From Citrobacter sedlakii NBRC 105722 (GTDB lineage Bacteria; Pseudomonadota; Gammaproteobacteria; Enterobacterales; Enterobacteriaceae), in the NCBI RefSeq assembly GCF_000759835.1, contig NZ_BBNB01000001.1:310001-374000 (forward strand): a DNA stretch of 64,000 bases. Reading direction: 5' to 3'. Below, one piece after another: positions 7,774 through 17,787 of the stretch (the first letter of the stretch is position 1; each line of letters opens with the position of its first letter). Below the pieces are notes generated by a model that worked only from the letters and a program-made list of their open reading frames with translations, was not told where the DNA came from and did no database searches. Position numbers and translations under genes: made by a program.

Positions 7774-9387
7774 TCAGTGCTTCACGATATACATCGTCCG
7801 GCTGTAGGCCACATCTTCCGGGTTGGCGATCGGATACCCCTTCAACCAGGGTTTGATTAGCCGTCCGTTGGTATACTGATAAATCGGGGCGATGGGCGCT
7901 TGTTCCATAAGAATTTTTTCAGCCGCATTGTAATCGGCGTTACGCGCCTGGGCCGTATTTTCCAGCGTGGCCTGGGTAAGCACTTTGTCATACGCCGGGT
8001 TATTGAAGCGCGAAATATTGCCGGAATGGGTCGACGTTAGCAGCGACAAAAATGTCGACGGTTCGTTGTAATCGCCAACCCAGGAGGCGCGAATAACGTC
8101 AAAATTGCCGGTGTTGCGGCTGTCGATATAGGTTTTCCATTCCTGATTTTGCAATTTTACCTCTACGCCGAGATTTTTCTTCCACATCGAGGCCACTGCG
8201 ATGGCAATCTTCTGATGATTTTCGGAAGTGTTATACAACAGCGTCAGCTTGAGCGGTTTCTGCGGTCCGTAACCCGCCGCGCGCAACAGCGTTTTCGCCT
8301 GCGCATTCAGCTCTTCCTGGCTCATTTGTTCGAATGGCGACGGCTCAGGTGTAAAGCCTGCGGTGACATCCGGCGTGAAACGCCAGGCCGGTTTTTCGCC
8401 CGTTCCTAACACTTTCCCGGCCATAATACGACGGTCAATGGTCATGCTCAGCGCCAGACGCACGCGGGAATCCGCCGTAGGGCCTTTTTGTGTATTGAAC
8501 GCGTAATAGTAGGTCCCCAGTTGCGGTGGTGTATAAACCTGACCGGGAATGTCCTTAAGCAGCTTTTGATACATGTTTTTCGGAAAGGACTCGGTGATAT
8601 CAATATCCCCTGCCAGATAGCGTTTTGTGGCGGCGGATTCCTGATTGATTGGCAGAAAAGTGACCTTTTGCAGGACCGTTTTCGCATTGTCCCAGTATTG
8701 CGTATTCGGCACGACCACCAGCTTTTCGTTCACCACCCTGTCCTTCAGCACGTAAGCGCCATTGCCGATAAGATGACCCGGTTTGGTCCAGTCCTTCCCA
8801 CTTTCGACGTTGGCTTTTTGCACCGGATAAAACGCAAAATTTGCCGTCAGATTGGCGAACCACGGCAGCGGTTTATCCAGCTGGACTTTCAGCGTACGGG
8901 CATCCACGGCGCTAACGCCGAGTTTGTCCGGCGTCGCGTTGCCATCAATAATCGCCTGCGCGTTGTTGATGCCTGCCAGCGCCGCGAACCATGCGAAAGG
9001 AGAAAGGGTCTTCGGGTCAACCAGCCGTTGCCAGCTGTAGACAAAATCCTGCGCGGTGACAGGTGTACCGTCAGCCCAGCGGGCGTTCTCACGCAGGGTA
9101 AATGTCCAGATGCGGTTATCGTTGCTTTTCCATTGAGTGGCGACGCCGGGGATGATTTCCCCCTTTTCGTTCTGATTCACCAGCCCTTCATAAAGATCGC
9201 GGATGACCTGGATCTCCGGCAGCCCTACTGCTTTCGCCGGATCGAGCGTTGCCGGTTCGTCTTTGATATGGCGAACCAGCTCCTGTTTCTCTGCCAGTAC
9301 CGTACCGCCGGGAACCTCCGCAGCCCAGGAGTAAGAGATGCTGCTTACCATCAGCGCACAACAGGTGACTGCAACAGAGTGCTTCAT
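7774..9387 (-). CDS. mppA: periplasmic murein-tripeptide-binding protein
   Basis: Substrate-binding protein (family 5, OppA-like), 537 residues. It delivers L-Ala-D-Glu-meso-diaminopimelate to the Opp transporter for murein peptide recycling. A signal peptide of about 22 residues ends near SYSWA. The family sequences LDPAKAVGLPEIQVIRDL and YYYAFNT are present. It is followed on the other strand by mpaA and ycjG, which process the same tripeptide. Confidence 0.95.
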   Translation of the reverse strand: MKHSVAVTCCALMVSSISYSWAAEVPGGTVLAEKQELVRHIKDEPATLDPAKAVGLPEIQVIRDLYEGLVNQNEKGEIIPGVATQWKSNDNRIWTFTLRENARWADGTPVTAQDFVYSWQRLVDPKTLSPFAWFAALAGINNAQAIIDGNATPDKLGVSAVDARTLKVQLDKPLPWFANLTANFAFYPVQKANVESGKDWTKPGHLIGNGAYVLKDRVVNEKLVVVPNTQYWDNAKTVLQKVTFLPINQESAATKRYLAGDIDITESFPKNMYQKLLKDIPGQVYTPPQLGTYYYAFNTQKGPTADSRVRLALSMTIDRRIMAGKVLGTGEKPAWRFTPDVTAGFTPEPSPFEQMSQEELNAQAKTLLRAAGYGPQKPLKLTLLYNTSENHQKIAIAVASMWKKNLGVEVKLQNQEWKTYIDSRNTGNFDVIRASWVGDYNEPSTFLSLLTSTHSGNISRFNNPAYDKVLTQATLENTAQARNADYNAAEKILMEQAPIAPIYQYTNGRLIKPWLKGYPIANPEDVAYSRTMYIVKH

Positions 9388-9570
9388 ACGATTCCCTCAA
9401 AACGGCTTATCATTAATGGCGTAATTATTTGTTTCGCCATAGGGAAATGCAAATACCTTCCGGCAAAAAATTGATATCACGACCAAATATCCGGACGCGT
9501 GAAATCAATTTGATTATCGGCAAAAATTGCACAACACTGCGAAGACAATCCTCAGCAATCCGAGACGCTT

Positions 9571-10299
9571 ATGACCGTTACCCGCCCACGCGCCGAGCGC
9601 GGCGCATTTCCGCCCGGCACTGAACATTATGGTCGATCGCTGTTAGGGGCCCCGCTGATCTGGTTTCCGGCTCCGGCGACAGATCGTGAAAGCGGTTTAA
9701 TCATTGCGGGAACGCACGGTGACGAAAATTCGTCGGTGGTTACCCTTTCCTGCGCGCTGCGCACGCTGACGCCGTCGCTGCGCCGCCATCATGTGATCCT
9801 TGCGGTGAATCCGGACGGCTGTCAGTTAGGGCTGCGCGCCAACGCCAACGGCGTCGACCTGAACCGCAATTTTCCCGCCGCGAACTGGAAAGCCGGGGAA
9901 ACGGTCTATCGCTGGAACAGCGCCGCCCCTGAGCGCGATGTGGTGCTATTAACGGGAGACCATCCGGGTTCAGAGCCGGAAACGCAGGCGCTTTGCCAGC
10001 TCATTCATCAGATTCATCCCGCGTGGGTGGTGTCGTTTCACGACCCGCTGGCCTGTATTGAAGATCCTGCCAGCAGCGAGCTGGGGGAATGGCTGGCGGA
10101 GGCATTTTCCCTGCCGCTGGTGACCAGCGTGGGCTATGAAACGCCCGGGTCTTTCGGCAGTTGGTGCGCGGACCTGAATTTGCATTGCATCACTGCGGAA
10201 TTCCCGCCGATCTCAGCAGATGAGGCCAGCGAGATCTACCTCCAGGCGATGTCCAGTCTGCTGCGCTGGCACCCTAAAGATGCAATTGTCCTGTCGTAA
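9571..10299 (+). CDS. mpaA: murein tripeptide amidase A
   Basis: Cytoplasmic zinc carboxypeptidase (M14 family) that releases diaminopimelate from the murein tripeptide, 242 residues. The zinc site is visible as HGDE near residue 50 with a later histidine in SFHD, the catalytic glutamate in CITAEFP, and the substrate motifs NPDG and LNRNF. No signal peptide. The 3' end overlaps the convergent ycjG by 26 bp. Confidence 0.94.
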   Translation: MTVTRPRAERGAFPPGTEHYGRSLLGAPLIWFPAPATDRESGLIIAGTHGDENSSVVTLSCALRTLTPSLRRHHVILAVNPDGCQLGLRANANGVDLNRNFPAANWKAGETVYRWNSAAPERDVVLLTGDHPGSEPETQALCQLIHQIHPAWVVSFHDPLACIEDPASSELGEWLAEAFSLPLVTSVGYETPGSFGSWCADLNLHCITAEFPPISADEASEIYLQAMSSLLRWHPKDAIVLS

Positions 10300-11239
10300 A
10301 GTGCAGCGACGGCTCCACGTCAACGGCCAGCCAGGTGGGGCCATCGAGATCGGCATACGTGACCTGCGGCGTGAGCGGTAGCGCCGCGCCGATCGCCCGC
10401 GATGTACAGAGCATACAGCCCAGCATCAGCGAAAAACCCTGCGCGCGAGCCTCTGTCGCCAGCGCCAGCGCCTCGGTCAGTCCTCCGGTTTTATCCAGTT
10501 TTATGTTGATCATTTCATAGCGTCCGCGCAGCGCCTTGAGACTGCTGCGGGTATGGCAACTCTCGTCGGCACAGAGGGGTAAAGGATGGATAAAATTCTC
10601 CAGGGCAACGTCATCCTGGGCCGGGAGCGGCTGTTCAAGCATGGCCACACCGAGATCCGCTAACAGTTGGCAGCGCGCCGCCAGGCCTTCCGCACGCCAG
10701 GACTCATTGGCATCGACAATAAGCGTCGCCTCCGGCACAGCCGAACGAATCGCCACCATCCGCTCGCTAATCAACCTGTCATCCAGTTTCACCTTTAACA
10801 GTCGCGCGCCCGTTTCCCACAGTGCCGCCGCGCTGGCGGCCATCTGTTCTGGCGTACCGATCACCACCGTTTGCGCCGTGGTGATCTCCGCGTCCAGCGT
10901 AACGCCGACAGCGTCGGCAAGCGTTTGCTGCTGCTGGCGAGCGCTAAGATCCCATAACGCGCAGTCAACGGCATTACGCGCCGCGCCAGCAGGAAGCACC
11001 TGCTGAAGTGCTTGCCGGGTCAGTCCCTTTTCCAGTTGCGGAACGATACTCATGATTTGCGCAAGGACAGACGCGTCGCTTTCGCCGTAGCGCGGATACG
11101 GCGTGCATTCCCCGATCCCTCTCACGCCATTTTCTTCCAGTTCAACCACCACCACCCGCGCTTCACTTCGGCTGCCGCGGGCAATCACAAAGGGAGTGTG
11201 TAACGGCCAGGCTTCCTCGTATACCTTTACTGCTCTCAT
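10274..11239 (-). CDS. ycjG: L-Ala-D/L-Glu epimerase
   Basis: Enolase-superfamily epimerase that converts L-Ala-D-Glu to L-Ala-L-Glu in murein peptide recycling, 321 residues. The acid/base lysines are in LLKVKLD, and the metal ligands follow as LIVDANES, LEQP and CADES, with the second catalytic lysine in INIKLDK. It completes the mppA-mpaA-ycjG recycling group. Confidence 0.94.
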   Translation of the reverse strand: MRAVKVYEEAWPLHTPFVIARGSRSEARVVVVELEENGVRGIGECTPYPRYGESDASVLAQIMSIVPQLEKGLTRQALQQVLPAGAARNAVDCALWDLSARQQQQTLADAVGVTLDAEITTAQTVVIGTPEQMAASAAALWETGARLLKVKLDDRLISERMVAIRSAVPEATLIVDANESWRAEGLAARCQLLADLGVAMLEQPLPAQDDVALENFIHPLPLCADESCHTRSSLKALRGRYEMINIKLDKTGGLTEALALATEARAQGFSLMLGCMLCTSRAIGAALPLTPQVTYADLDGPTWLAVDVEPSLHFTTGQLHL

Positions 11240-11360
11240 CTTTTCTCCTCATGCGAAAACGTGGTCGTTTGTGCGTTACGCAGAAATAGCGTTTGCTGTG
11301 TTATCGGCTGTTGGCATAAACTAGCTACGACGTTAACTATATGTAAACAGGAAGATAACC

Positions 11361-11867
11361 ATGTCACAAACCGTTCATTTCCAGGGCAACCCGGTTGCAG
11401 TCGCCAACGCCATTCCACAAGCGGGTAGCAAGGCGCAGCCTTTTACCCTCGTGGCAAAAGATCTGTCCGACGTCGCGCTGAGCCAGTATGCGGGCAAGCG
11501 TAAAGTGCTGAACATTTTCCCGAGCATCGATACCGGCGTTTGCGCGGCATCGGTACGTAAGTTTAACCAACTGGCCACCGAGATCGAGAATACCGTTGTG
11601 CTGTGCGTGTCTGCGGACCTGCCGTTCGCCCAGTCTCGCTTCTGCGGCGCGGAAGGCCTGAGCAACGTTGTTACGCTTTCTACCCTGCGCAACCCTGAGT
11701 TCCTGAAAAACTACGGTGTAGAAATCACCGATGGCCCGCTGAAAGGCCTGGCTGCGCGTGCCGTGGTGGTGATTGATGAGAACGACAACGTGATTTTCAG
11801 CCAACTGGTAAACGAAATCACTCACGAGCCTGATTATGCTGCGGCGCTGGACGTGCTGAAAGCATAA
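11361..11867 (+). CDS. tpx: thiol peroxidase (lipid hydroperoxide peroxidase)
   Basis: Atypical 2-Cys peroxiredoxin reduced by thioredoxin, 168 residues. The peroxidatic cysteine is in [12 protein letters not shown] (about residue 61) and the resolving cysteine in SRFCGAEG (about 95). GGAAGATAACC precedes the start. It is divergent from ycjG and convergent with tyrR, as in E. coli. Confidence 0.97.
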   Translation: MSQTVHFQGNPVAVANAIPQAGSKAQPFTLVAKDLSDVALSQYAGKRKVLNIFPSIDTGVCAASVRKFNQLATEIENTVVLCVSADLPFAQSRFCGAEGLSNVVTLSTLRNPEFLKNYGVEITDGPLKGLAARAVVVIDENDNVIFSQLVNEITHEPDYAAALDVLKA

Positions 11868-11879
11868 TTGCCAACGGGT

Positions 11880-11957
11880 GCGCCGGATAGCGGTTGATGC
11901 TTAATCCGGCCTACCGGCGCCCCCACAGGCCTGATGCGGATAACGCAATCAGGCCTT
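11880..11957. repeat. REP/BIME-type palindromic repeats
   Basis: Two imperfect palindromes lie between the convergent tpx and tyrR. The first, GCGCCGGAT then AATCCGGC, is a typical REP unit; the second pairs AGGCCTGAT with ATCAGGCCT. They probably protect or end both transcripts. Confidence 0.75.
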
Positions 11958-11979
11958 CCAGAGCGATTCCCCTTCCCCT

Positions 11980-13521
11980 TTATTCTTCACCCTTCTTCTG
12001 GCTCAGCCCATATTCCCGCAGCTTATTGGCGATAGCCGTATGCGACACGCCCAACCGTTTTGCCAGTTTACGCGTACTCGGATAGTTACGATAAAGCTGG
12101 GTTAACACCGAACGCTCAAAGCGGCTGGTGATTTCATCCAGCGAACCTTCCATTGCGTCTTCGCCTACCGCCACGGCGGAGGCGTCGTAATCCGGCAATA
12201 AAATATCCTGCGGCCGCAGTTCATAACCCTCAAGCTGGGTCAGCGCGCGATAAACGGCATTTTTAAGCTGTCGCACATTGCCCGGCCAACCGTAACGGGT
12301 CAGGACTGTGCTTAAGTCGGCAGAGAGTTTAGGACGCGGTACGCCCTGCTCGTCGGCAAAACGCGCCACGAACAATTCGGTCAACGGCATGATGTCCTGC
12401 GGGCAATCGCGCAGCGGCGGCAGATTCAGGGTCAACACGTTAAGACGATAGTAAAGATCTTCCCGGAACACCCCTTTCTGCACCAGCTCAACAAGGTTTT
12501 TCTGGGTAGCGCAGATCACACGTACGTCAACGTGCACTTCGTGATCTTCTCCGACACGGCGGAACGTGCCGTCGTTCAGGAAGCGCAGCAGTTTAGTCTG
12601 CATCCGCGGCGACATCTCGCCAATCTCGTCAAGCAGGACCGAACCGCCGTTCGCCTGTTCGAAAAAGCCTTTTTTGCCTTCCGGCGCGTGACCAAACAGC
12701 TCACTTTCAACGGCGTCCTCGGGGATCGACGCGCAGTTGAGCGCCAGATAGGGTTTCCCCGCGCGCGGGCTGGCCTGATGGCAAGCATAGGCAAACAGAT
12801 CTTTTCCCGTACCGGTATCGCCGGTAATCAGCAGCGGCGCGCTGAGGGTCGCCAGCTTACGCGCCTGCTCTACCACATGTTTCATTTTGGCGCTGACGGC
12901 GATGATCTGGCTGAACGCGCTGACGTCCTGCGTCGCCAGGTTTTGCAGCTGGCGGCCCATACGGATGGTCGAGCGTAGCATCACTACCGCGCCGGTCAGC
13001 ATCTGCTGCTCGGTTTCGCCCTGCAGATACACCGGGGTGATTTCCATCAGGAAATTCTGGCCGTTAATGACCACGTGCTCGTTATGCGAATTTTGCGGAT
13101 TTCCCTCCAGCCAGCGCTGAAAGTTAAAACCGTTGATCAGTTGGGCAGCGGTATGATTGCGCATCCGCTCCAGGTTGAGCGCAAAAAGTTGACAGCTTGC
13201 CGGGTTCGCCATGTCGATTTTGCTTTTCAGATCGAGCGACAGAACCGGTTCCGGCAGGGCTTCAAGCAGCGCGCTCAGCGCCAGATGCTCTCGCTCAGAA
13301 GGCATCCACGGCACCGTTCGCACGTCCGTCACGCCGGATATACGGCGAATCTCCGCCATCAGGCTGCTGAAGTGATTGAACTCCAGTTCGGCAAAATTGA
13401 GGTAAATTCGCCCAATCGGATCTATCTCTATACCGCGTAAATCAATGCCGCGCAGCACCAGCAGGTCGAGTAATTCACGGGTCAGACCAAGACGGTCTTC
13501 ACAAAAGACTTCCAGACGCAT
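11980..13521 (-). CDS. tyrR: aromatic amino acid regulator TyrR
   Basis: Regulator of aromatic amino acid synthesis and uptake, 513 residues. Domains in order: ACT domain (1-75), PAS domain (about 80-190), AAA+ domain with Walker A GDTGTGKD, and a C-terminal Fis-like helix-turn-helix (STRKLAKRLGVSHTAIANKL). The GAFTGA loop of sigma-54 activators is replaced by GHAPEGKKG, as expected of TyrR, which acts with sigma-70. The frame is open five residues upstream, but MRLEVFCEDRLG is the conserved start. Confidence 0.96.
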   Translation of the reverse strand: MRLEVFCEDRLGLTRELLDLLVLRGIDLRGIEIDPIGRIYLNFAELEFNHFSSLMAEIRRISGVTDVRTVPWMPSEREHLALSALLEALPEPVLSLDLKSKIDMANPASCQLFALNLERMRNHTAAQLINGFNFQRWLEGNPQNSHNEHVVINGQNFLMEITPVYLQGETEQQMLTGAVVMLRSTIRMGRQLQNLATQDVSAFSQIIAVSAKMKHVVEQARKLATLSAPLLITGDTGTGKDLFAYACHQASPRAGKPYLALNCASIPEDAVESELFGHAPEGKKGFFEQANGGSVLLDEIGEMSPRMQTKLLRFLNDGTFRRVGEDHEVHVDVRVICATQKNLVELVQKGVFREDLYYRLNVLTLNLPPLRDCPQDIMPLTELFVARFADEQGVPRPKLSADLSTVLTRYGWPGNVRQLKNAVYRALTQLEGYELRPQDILLPDYDASAVAVGEDAMEGSLDEITSRFERSVLTQLYRNYPSTRKLAKRLGVSHTAIANKLREYGLSQKKGEE

Positions 13522-13594
13522 GGGGAGAACCTTCACCTGAATAAAGAACGTTAAATAAGATGATAAGCCAGGATTCGGATAGCAGGAAGGATTC

Positions 13595-13612
13595 TGTCAA
13601 CAAATATTGACA
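13595..13612. promoter_or_regulatory. TyrR box upstream of tyrR
   Basis: TGTCAA-CAAATA-TTGACA is a perfect inverted repeat with the TyrR spacing (consensus TGTAAA-N6-TTTACA). It lies 74 bp before the tyrR start and would serve the known autorepression. Confidence 0.7.
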
Positions 13613-13625
13613 GCATGATGGAAAA

Positions 13626-13661
13626 ACAGGCGTTTCGGCGTAAAGATACGCGGTCAACGCC
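13626..13661 (-). terminator. stem-loop after ycjF
   Basis: ACAGGCGTT and AACGCCTGT form a 9-bp stem with a loop of about 18 bases, 8 bp downstream of the ycjF stop. No clear T-run is present on the minus strand (TTTTTCCATC follows after the stem). Confidence 0.55.
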
Positions 13662-13668
13662 TGTCTGG

Positions 13669-14733
13669 TCAGGATTTTTCCCGGGCAGCGGCGTTTTTCT
13701 GCAAGGTCTCTTTCACCTGCCCAATAAGCTGACGACGAAAATCGCCCAGTCGCGGTTTATCATCCTCCATCCACGGCAGCGGGCGGCAAAGTTCCATCGC
13801 TTTGATGCCCAGACGCGCGGTCAGCAGTCCGGCGCCAATGCCCTGCGCGGCGCGCGTGGATAAGCGGGCGGCAAGATCCTGCGACATCCAGTCCATACCG
13901 ACTTCTCGCACCAGTTCGCTGGCGCCGGCAAAGGCGATGTTCAGCAGGACCAGACGGAACAGACGCAAACGGCTGTAATAGCCCAGCTCAATGCCGTACA
14001 GCGCGGCGATACGGTTAATTAACCGCAGGTTACGCCAGGCGATAAACGCCATATCCACCAGCGCCAGCGGACTGACGGCGATCATCAGCGTAGACTCCGC
14101 CGCCGAACGGCTGATTTCACGTCTTGCCTGCGCATCCAGCACCGGTTGCACCAGATGCGCATACAGGCTGACGATCTCACGATCGTTCTGGGTCTCGTGT
14201 ATCGAGGCGTACCACCGCTGTAGCGCCGGATGTGATTGATCGATTCCCGCCTGCCGGGCCAGCTTTTCACAAAACGCGCGGGCTTTCCCGGTTCCGTGGC
14301 TGTGCAGCAGTTCCCGGGCGTCGTCGCGTTCGTGGGCGCGCTGGCGTAAGCGCCACAGACGTCGCCATTCCGTCGCCACAGAACCCACGCCCGCGCCGAT
14401 AATCAATGCGCCGGCAGCGCACCCACCCAGCGCCACCCAGTCCTGAGTTTGCCAGGCATTGAGCGTCCACTGGACACCCTGGCCCACGACGCTGGCGCCA
14501 AACAGCGCCAGCCCGCCCATGACCATTTTGCGCCACAGGCTGCGTTTTGGGCGCAATGCTGCGTCAATCACCGCTTCGGCTTGCCCTTCTTCTTCCAGCG
14601 GTTCGTCGATGTTAGCCGGAGCGAAGCTTTGCGCCTGCGCCTCGCTAAACGTCTGCTGCGCCCTGAACATCGGATCCTGCTCCGGCTCAAGTGGACCGGC
14701 GAAATCGATACGCGGTTTTAACGGCTCGCTCAT
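13669..14733 (-). CDS. ycjF: YcjF inner-membrane protein, DUF697 family
   Basis: Membrane protein of 354 residues, second gene of the heat-shock operon ycjXF. The N-terminal 65 residues are polar. Two membrane segments follow near 70-90 and 100-125, and the C-terminal half carries the DUF697-type region. The start codon overlaps the ycjX stop by four bases, so translation is probably coupled. Exact function unknown. Confidence 0.93.
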   Translation of the reverse strand: MSEPLKPRIDFAGPLEPEQDPMFRAQQTFSEAQAQSFAPANIDEPLEEEGQAEAVIDAALRPKRSLWRKMVMGGLALFGASVVGQGVQWTLNAWQTQDWVALGGCAAGALIIGAGVGSVATEWRRLWRLRQRAHERDDARELLHSHGTGKARAFCEKLARQAGIDQSHPALQRWYASIHETQNDREIVSLYAHLVQPVLDAQARREISRSAAESTLMIAVSPLALVDMAFIAWRNLRLINRIAALYGIELGYYSRLRLFRLVLLNIAFAGASELVREVGMDWMSQDLAARLSTRAAQGIGAGLLTARLGIKAMELCRPLPWMEDDKPRLGDFRRQLIGQVKETLQKNAAAREKS

Positions 14734-16127
14734 CGCAATTTATCTCCTATTAAAAATTCCAGCGCGGCATCCAGGCGAATGTGCGGCAGCGGTTTGTCGA
14801 CATCCATTTTTTGCGGACGAAACGCCTCAAACTGAAAGCCCTGACTGTCCCAGAAAGCCTGCCCGGGCAGACGTGCGGGCACCTCACCTGGGTAGACAGT
14901 CAGCGGCGCGCCATCGCTTAAGCGATTCCCCCGCAGGGCCGGGATTTTTTCGCCGTTCACGTCAATCAGCCCGCTGGTGGTTGCCTGAACGGAAGCCAGC
15001 CCCAGACAGTCCATACTGATCCCCTCAAAGGCCGCGTTCTGCCAGGCGTCCTGAATCAGCTGTTGTAGAAGCGAGACCATATTGGCGTGCTGGTCGAGTG
15101 TCACGTGGTCCGCTTTGGTCGCCGCAAACAGCAGCTTATCAATCACCGGCGAAAACAGCCGCCGGAACAGCGTGCGTTGACCGTAATGGAAGCTTTGCAT
15201 CAGTTGCGTTAAGGCCAGACGCATATCATTGAATGCGTGTGGTCCGCTGTTCAGAGGTTGCAGACAATCAACCAGGACAATCTGGCGATCGAAACGCAGG
15301 AAATGATTTTTATAAAACCCCTTTACGACCTTTTCGCAGTAATAATTGAAGCGTTCGCGCAGCATGCCGGCGTTGGTGTGTTTATCCGCCTGCGCCAGTT
15401 TTGACTCTCCCCAGGCATCGACGTCCGGCCACGGGAAAAACTGCAGCGCCGGCGCGCCGGCCATATCACCGGGCAGCACGAAACGGCCGGGCTGGATAAA
15501 ATGTAGCCCTTCCTGCTTGCACTGGTGAAGGTAATCAGTCCAGGCGGCGGCAATCTCCGCCAGCCGATTTTCATCGGCCTGCGCCAGGGGATCCAGCCCT
15601 TCGCTGAGCTTGCGCCACGTCGCCGACCATTCTGCGCGCTGCCCCTGAAGCAGCCCGGTCATTTGCCGCGACCAACTGAGGTAATCCTGCGCCAGCATCG
15701 GCAAGTCGAGCAGCCACTCCCCCGGGTAATCGACAATTTCCAGATACAGCGTTGATGTGTCTTTGAAATGACGCAGTAACGAGTCATTGGATTTGTAGCG
15801 CAGCGCGAGGCGAATTTCACTGACGCCACGGGTTGGCGTCGGCCAGGTCGGCGGCTCGCCATACAGCTGCGCCAGCCCTTCATCGTAGGTGAAACGCGGA
15901 ATGCCGAAATCACGCTGCGGCACCCGTTTTACGCCAAGCAGGCGTTCTTCACGCACCGCACTGAGCAAGGGCAAACGCGCCCCGGCATGAATGTTGAGCA
16001 GTTGGTTAACCAGCGCGGTGATAAACGCTGTCTTTCCGCTCCGGCTCAGTCCGGTAACCGCCAGGCGTAAATGCCGGTCGACGCCGCGATTGACCAGCGC
16101 ATTGAGTTCATTGGTGAGTCTCTTCAT
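14730..16127 (-). CDS. ycjX: YcjX family P-loop NTPase
   Basis: Stress-induced nucleotide-binding protein of 465 residues, as in E. coli. The P-loop GLSRSGKT is at about residues 26-33 and the DYPGEW sequence acts as Walker B/switch region. Structures of YcjX from Shewanella show a Ras-like fold with GDP. A second ATG two codons upstream is in frame; [10 protein letters not shown] is the conserved start. The sigma-32 promoter at 16182-16207 drives ycjXF. Confidence 0.94.
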   Translation of the reverse strand: MKRLTNELNALVNRGVDRHLRLAVTGLSRSGKTAFITALVNQLLNIHAGARLPLLSAVREERLLGVKRVPQRDFGIPRFTYDEGLAQLYGEPPTWPTPTRGVSEIRLALRYKSNDSLLRHFKDTSTLYLEIVDYPGEWLLDLPMLAQDYLSWSRQMTGLLQGQRAEWSATWRKLSEGLDPLAQADENRLAEIAAAWTDYLHQCKQEGLHFIQPGRFVLPGDMAGAPALQFFPWPDVDAWGESKLAQADKHTNAGMLRERFNYYCEKVVKGFYKNHFLRFDRQIVLVDCLQPLNSGPHAFNDMRLALTQLMQSFHYGQRTLFRRLFSPVIDKLLFAATKADHVTLDQHANMVSLLQQLIQDAWQNAAFEGISMDCLGLASVQATTSGLIDVNGEKIPALRGNRLSDGAPLTVYPGEVPARLPGQAFWDSQGFQFEAFRPQKMDVDKPLPHIRLDAALEFLIGDKLR

Positions 16128-16181
16128 CGCCATCCCGTTATGCCTGAAGGCCAGAAAAAATTATAACGTATACCGGTTATG

Positions 16182-16207
16182 ATGGGGGCAGGTTATTGAT
16201 TATCAAG
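16182..16207 (-). promoter_or_regulatory. sigma-32 promoter of ycjXF
   Basis: On the minus strand CTTGAT (-35) and CCCCAT (-10, followed by CAT) are 14 bp apart, close to the sigma-32 consensus CTTGAA-N14-CCCCAT. It lies about 55 bp upstream of ycjX. E. coli ycjXF is a known heat-shock operon. Confidence 0.8.
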
Positions 16208-16482
16208 CGGCTGTGGACGGGGCGTCGGCTTCATATCAGTTCGTGTCTTATCTGTTCTTATTACGGCTCGAGTATTAAGAACAGAAAAAACACTCAGAAG
16301 AACATTATCAAATTATATTCACACCATATTTACTGTTGGCAAAACAAAAGTAACACTCCGTATACACGGCATATTTTAATATTCATAGACGAATATTTAC
16401 ATATCATGATATAATACGATAGAAAAAACGCAGATTATTAACCTGCAAGTAATGTAAATAAATTTTCGAGGAGCGAATTCCA

Positions 16483-17199
16483 GTGGGACGTAAATGGGCC
16501 AATATCGTTGCTAAAAAAACGGCTAAAGACGGTGCAACGTCTAAAGTATACGCAAAATTCGGTGTGGAAATCTATGCTGCAGCGAAACAAGGTGAACCCG
16601 ACCCAGAATTAAACTCATCTCTAAAATTCGTTATTGAACGTGCGAAACAAGCGCAGGTTCCAAAACACGTTATCGATAAAGCCATTGATAAAGCCAAAGG
16701 TGGCGGAGATGAAACGTTCGTCCAGGGACGTTATGAAGGCTTTGGACCCAATGGTTCAATGATTATCGCTGAAACGTTGACGTCAAATGTTAATCGTACG
16801 ATTGCGAATGTACGCACGATTTTCAATAAAAATGGCGGGAATATCGGGGCGGCAGGTTCTGTCAGTTATATGTTTGACAATACCGGCGTGATTGTATTTA
16901 AAGGAACAGACCCTGACCGTATTTTTGAAATTTTGCTTGATGCTGAAGTTGATGTTCGTGATGTCACCGAAGAAGACGGAAACATCGTTATTTATACTGA
17001 ATCCACAGACCTTCACAAAGGCATTGCAGCGTTAAAAGCGGCTGGAATCACTGAATTCACAACAACATCATTAGAAATGATCGCTCAATCAGAAATTGAA
17101 CTTTCACCAGAAGATTTAGCAATTTTTGAAGGGCTTGTTGATGCCCTTGAAGATGACGATGATGTTCAAAAAGTTTATCATAACGTTGCAAATCTCTGA
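16483..17199 (+). CDS. yeeN: YebC/PmpR-family protein YeeN
   Basis: Member of the YebC family of translation and transcription factors, 238 residues, very close to E. coli YeeN. Family sequence runs from [20 protein letters not shown] to the acidic [13 protein letters not shown] end. YebC relatives bind ribosomes and relieve stalls at proline runs or act as regulators; YeeN itself is little studied. The start is GTG, with GAGGAG ten bases upstream. The gene and the 270 bp before it are clearly richer in A and T than ycjX and ycjW. It lies elsewhere in E. coli K-12, which suggests transfer or relocation. Confidence 0.92.
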   Translation: MGRKWANIVAKKTAKDGATSKVYAKFGVEIYAAAKQGEPDPELNSSLKFVIERAKQAQVPKHVIDKAIDKAKGGGDETFVQGRYEGFGPNGSMIIAETLTSNVNRTIANVRTIFNKNGGNIGAAGSVSYMFDNTGVIVFKGTDPDRIFEILLDAEVDVRDVTEEDGNIVIYTESTDLHKGIAALKAAGITEFTTTSLEMIAQSEIELSPEDLAIFEGLVDALEDDDDVQKVYHNVANL

Positions 17200-17443
17200 T
17201 CCTAAATGAGTTAGGCAGCAGCATTTCCAACCGGGTGGTTGATTATAAAATAACCCTCAAAATCCAGCGCAGGCACCTTTTTCACTAAGCATCGGAGCGA
17301 TGTAGAAGGTGGTGCCCGCAAACGCTATAAACAGATCGTGGTATCCTTTTCATGGTGATCCTGGTGTAGTGGCAGGTTTCATTCTGCGTGGGCTGTGGGT
17401 CATCTATACTTTCGATGATTTTTCCCTTAACCCGGAGAACACC

Positions 17444-17677
17444 ATGCTCGAACTTCGCCCTGACTGCGAATGCTGCGATCGCGATCTGCCGCCAGAATCA
17501 ACGGAAGCCTTTATCTGTTCGTTCGAATGTACCTTTTGCAGTGATTGCGTGACTCAGCGGCTTCACGGCAGTTGCCCGAACTGCGGGGGGGAATTGGTTC
17601 GACGTCCGGTACGTCCCGCAGCGGCCCTGTTGCAATATCCGGCCTCAACGCAGCGCCGTCATAAACACCGGGCGTAA
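17444..17677 (+). CDS. DUF1272 zinc-binding small protein
   Basis: Protein of 77 residues starting MLELRPDCECCDRDLPP, the standard opening of DUF1272. Cysteine groups CECC, CSFECTFCSDC and CPNC give a RING or zinc-ribbon-like metal site. The last 25 residues are basic. The start is supported by GGAG seven bases upstream. Function unknown. It lies between yeeN and ycjW with no obvious operon partner. Confidence 0.85.
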   Translation: MLELRPDCECCDRDLPPESTEAFICSFECTFCSDCVTQRLHGSCPNCGGELVRRPVRPAAALLQYPASTQRRHKHRA

Positions 17678-17787
17678 AACCTTCCTGTTTCAGGTCAGGT
17701 TGTTGATTATCCAACACGTTATGTTGTCAACGACTGGCTAACTCCATAAGATGGGTGGCATTAACTCTCTGATGGAGTTCCTGAATT

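Noticed and set aside
7442-7807. Open frame of 121 codons with a hydrophobic start
   Set aside because: No ribosome site, runs into the mppA 3' end, and composition after residue 45 is not protein-like.
8488-9474. Open frame of 328 codons on the plus strand
   Set aside because: Antisense to mppA; no domain seen.
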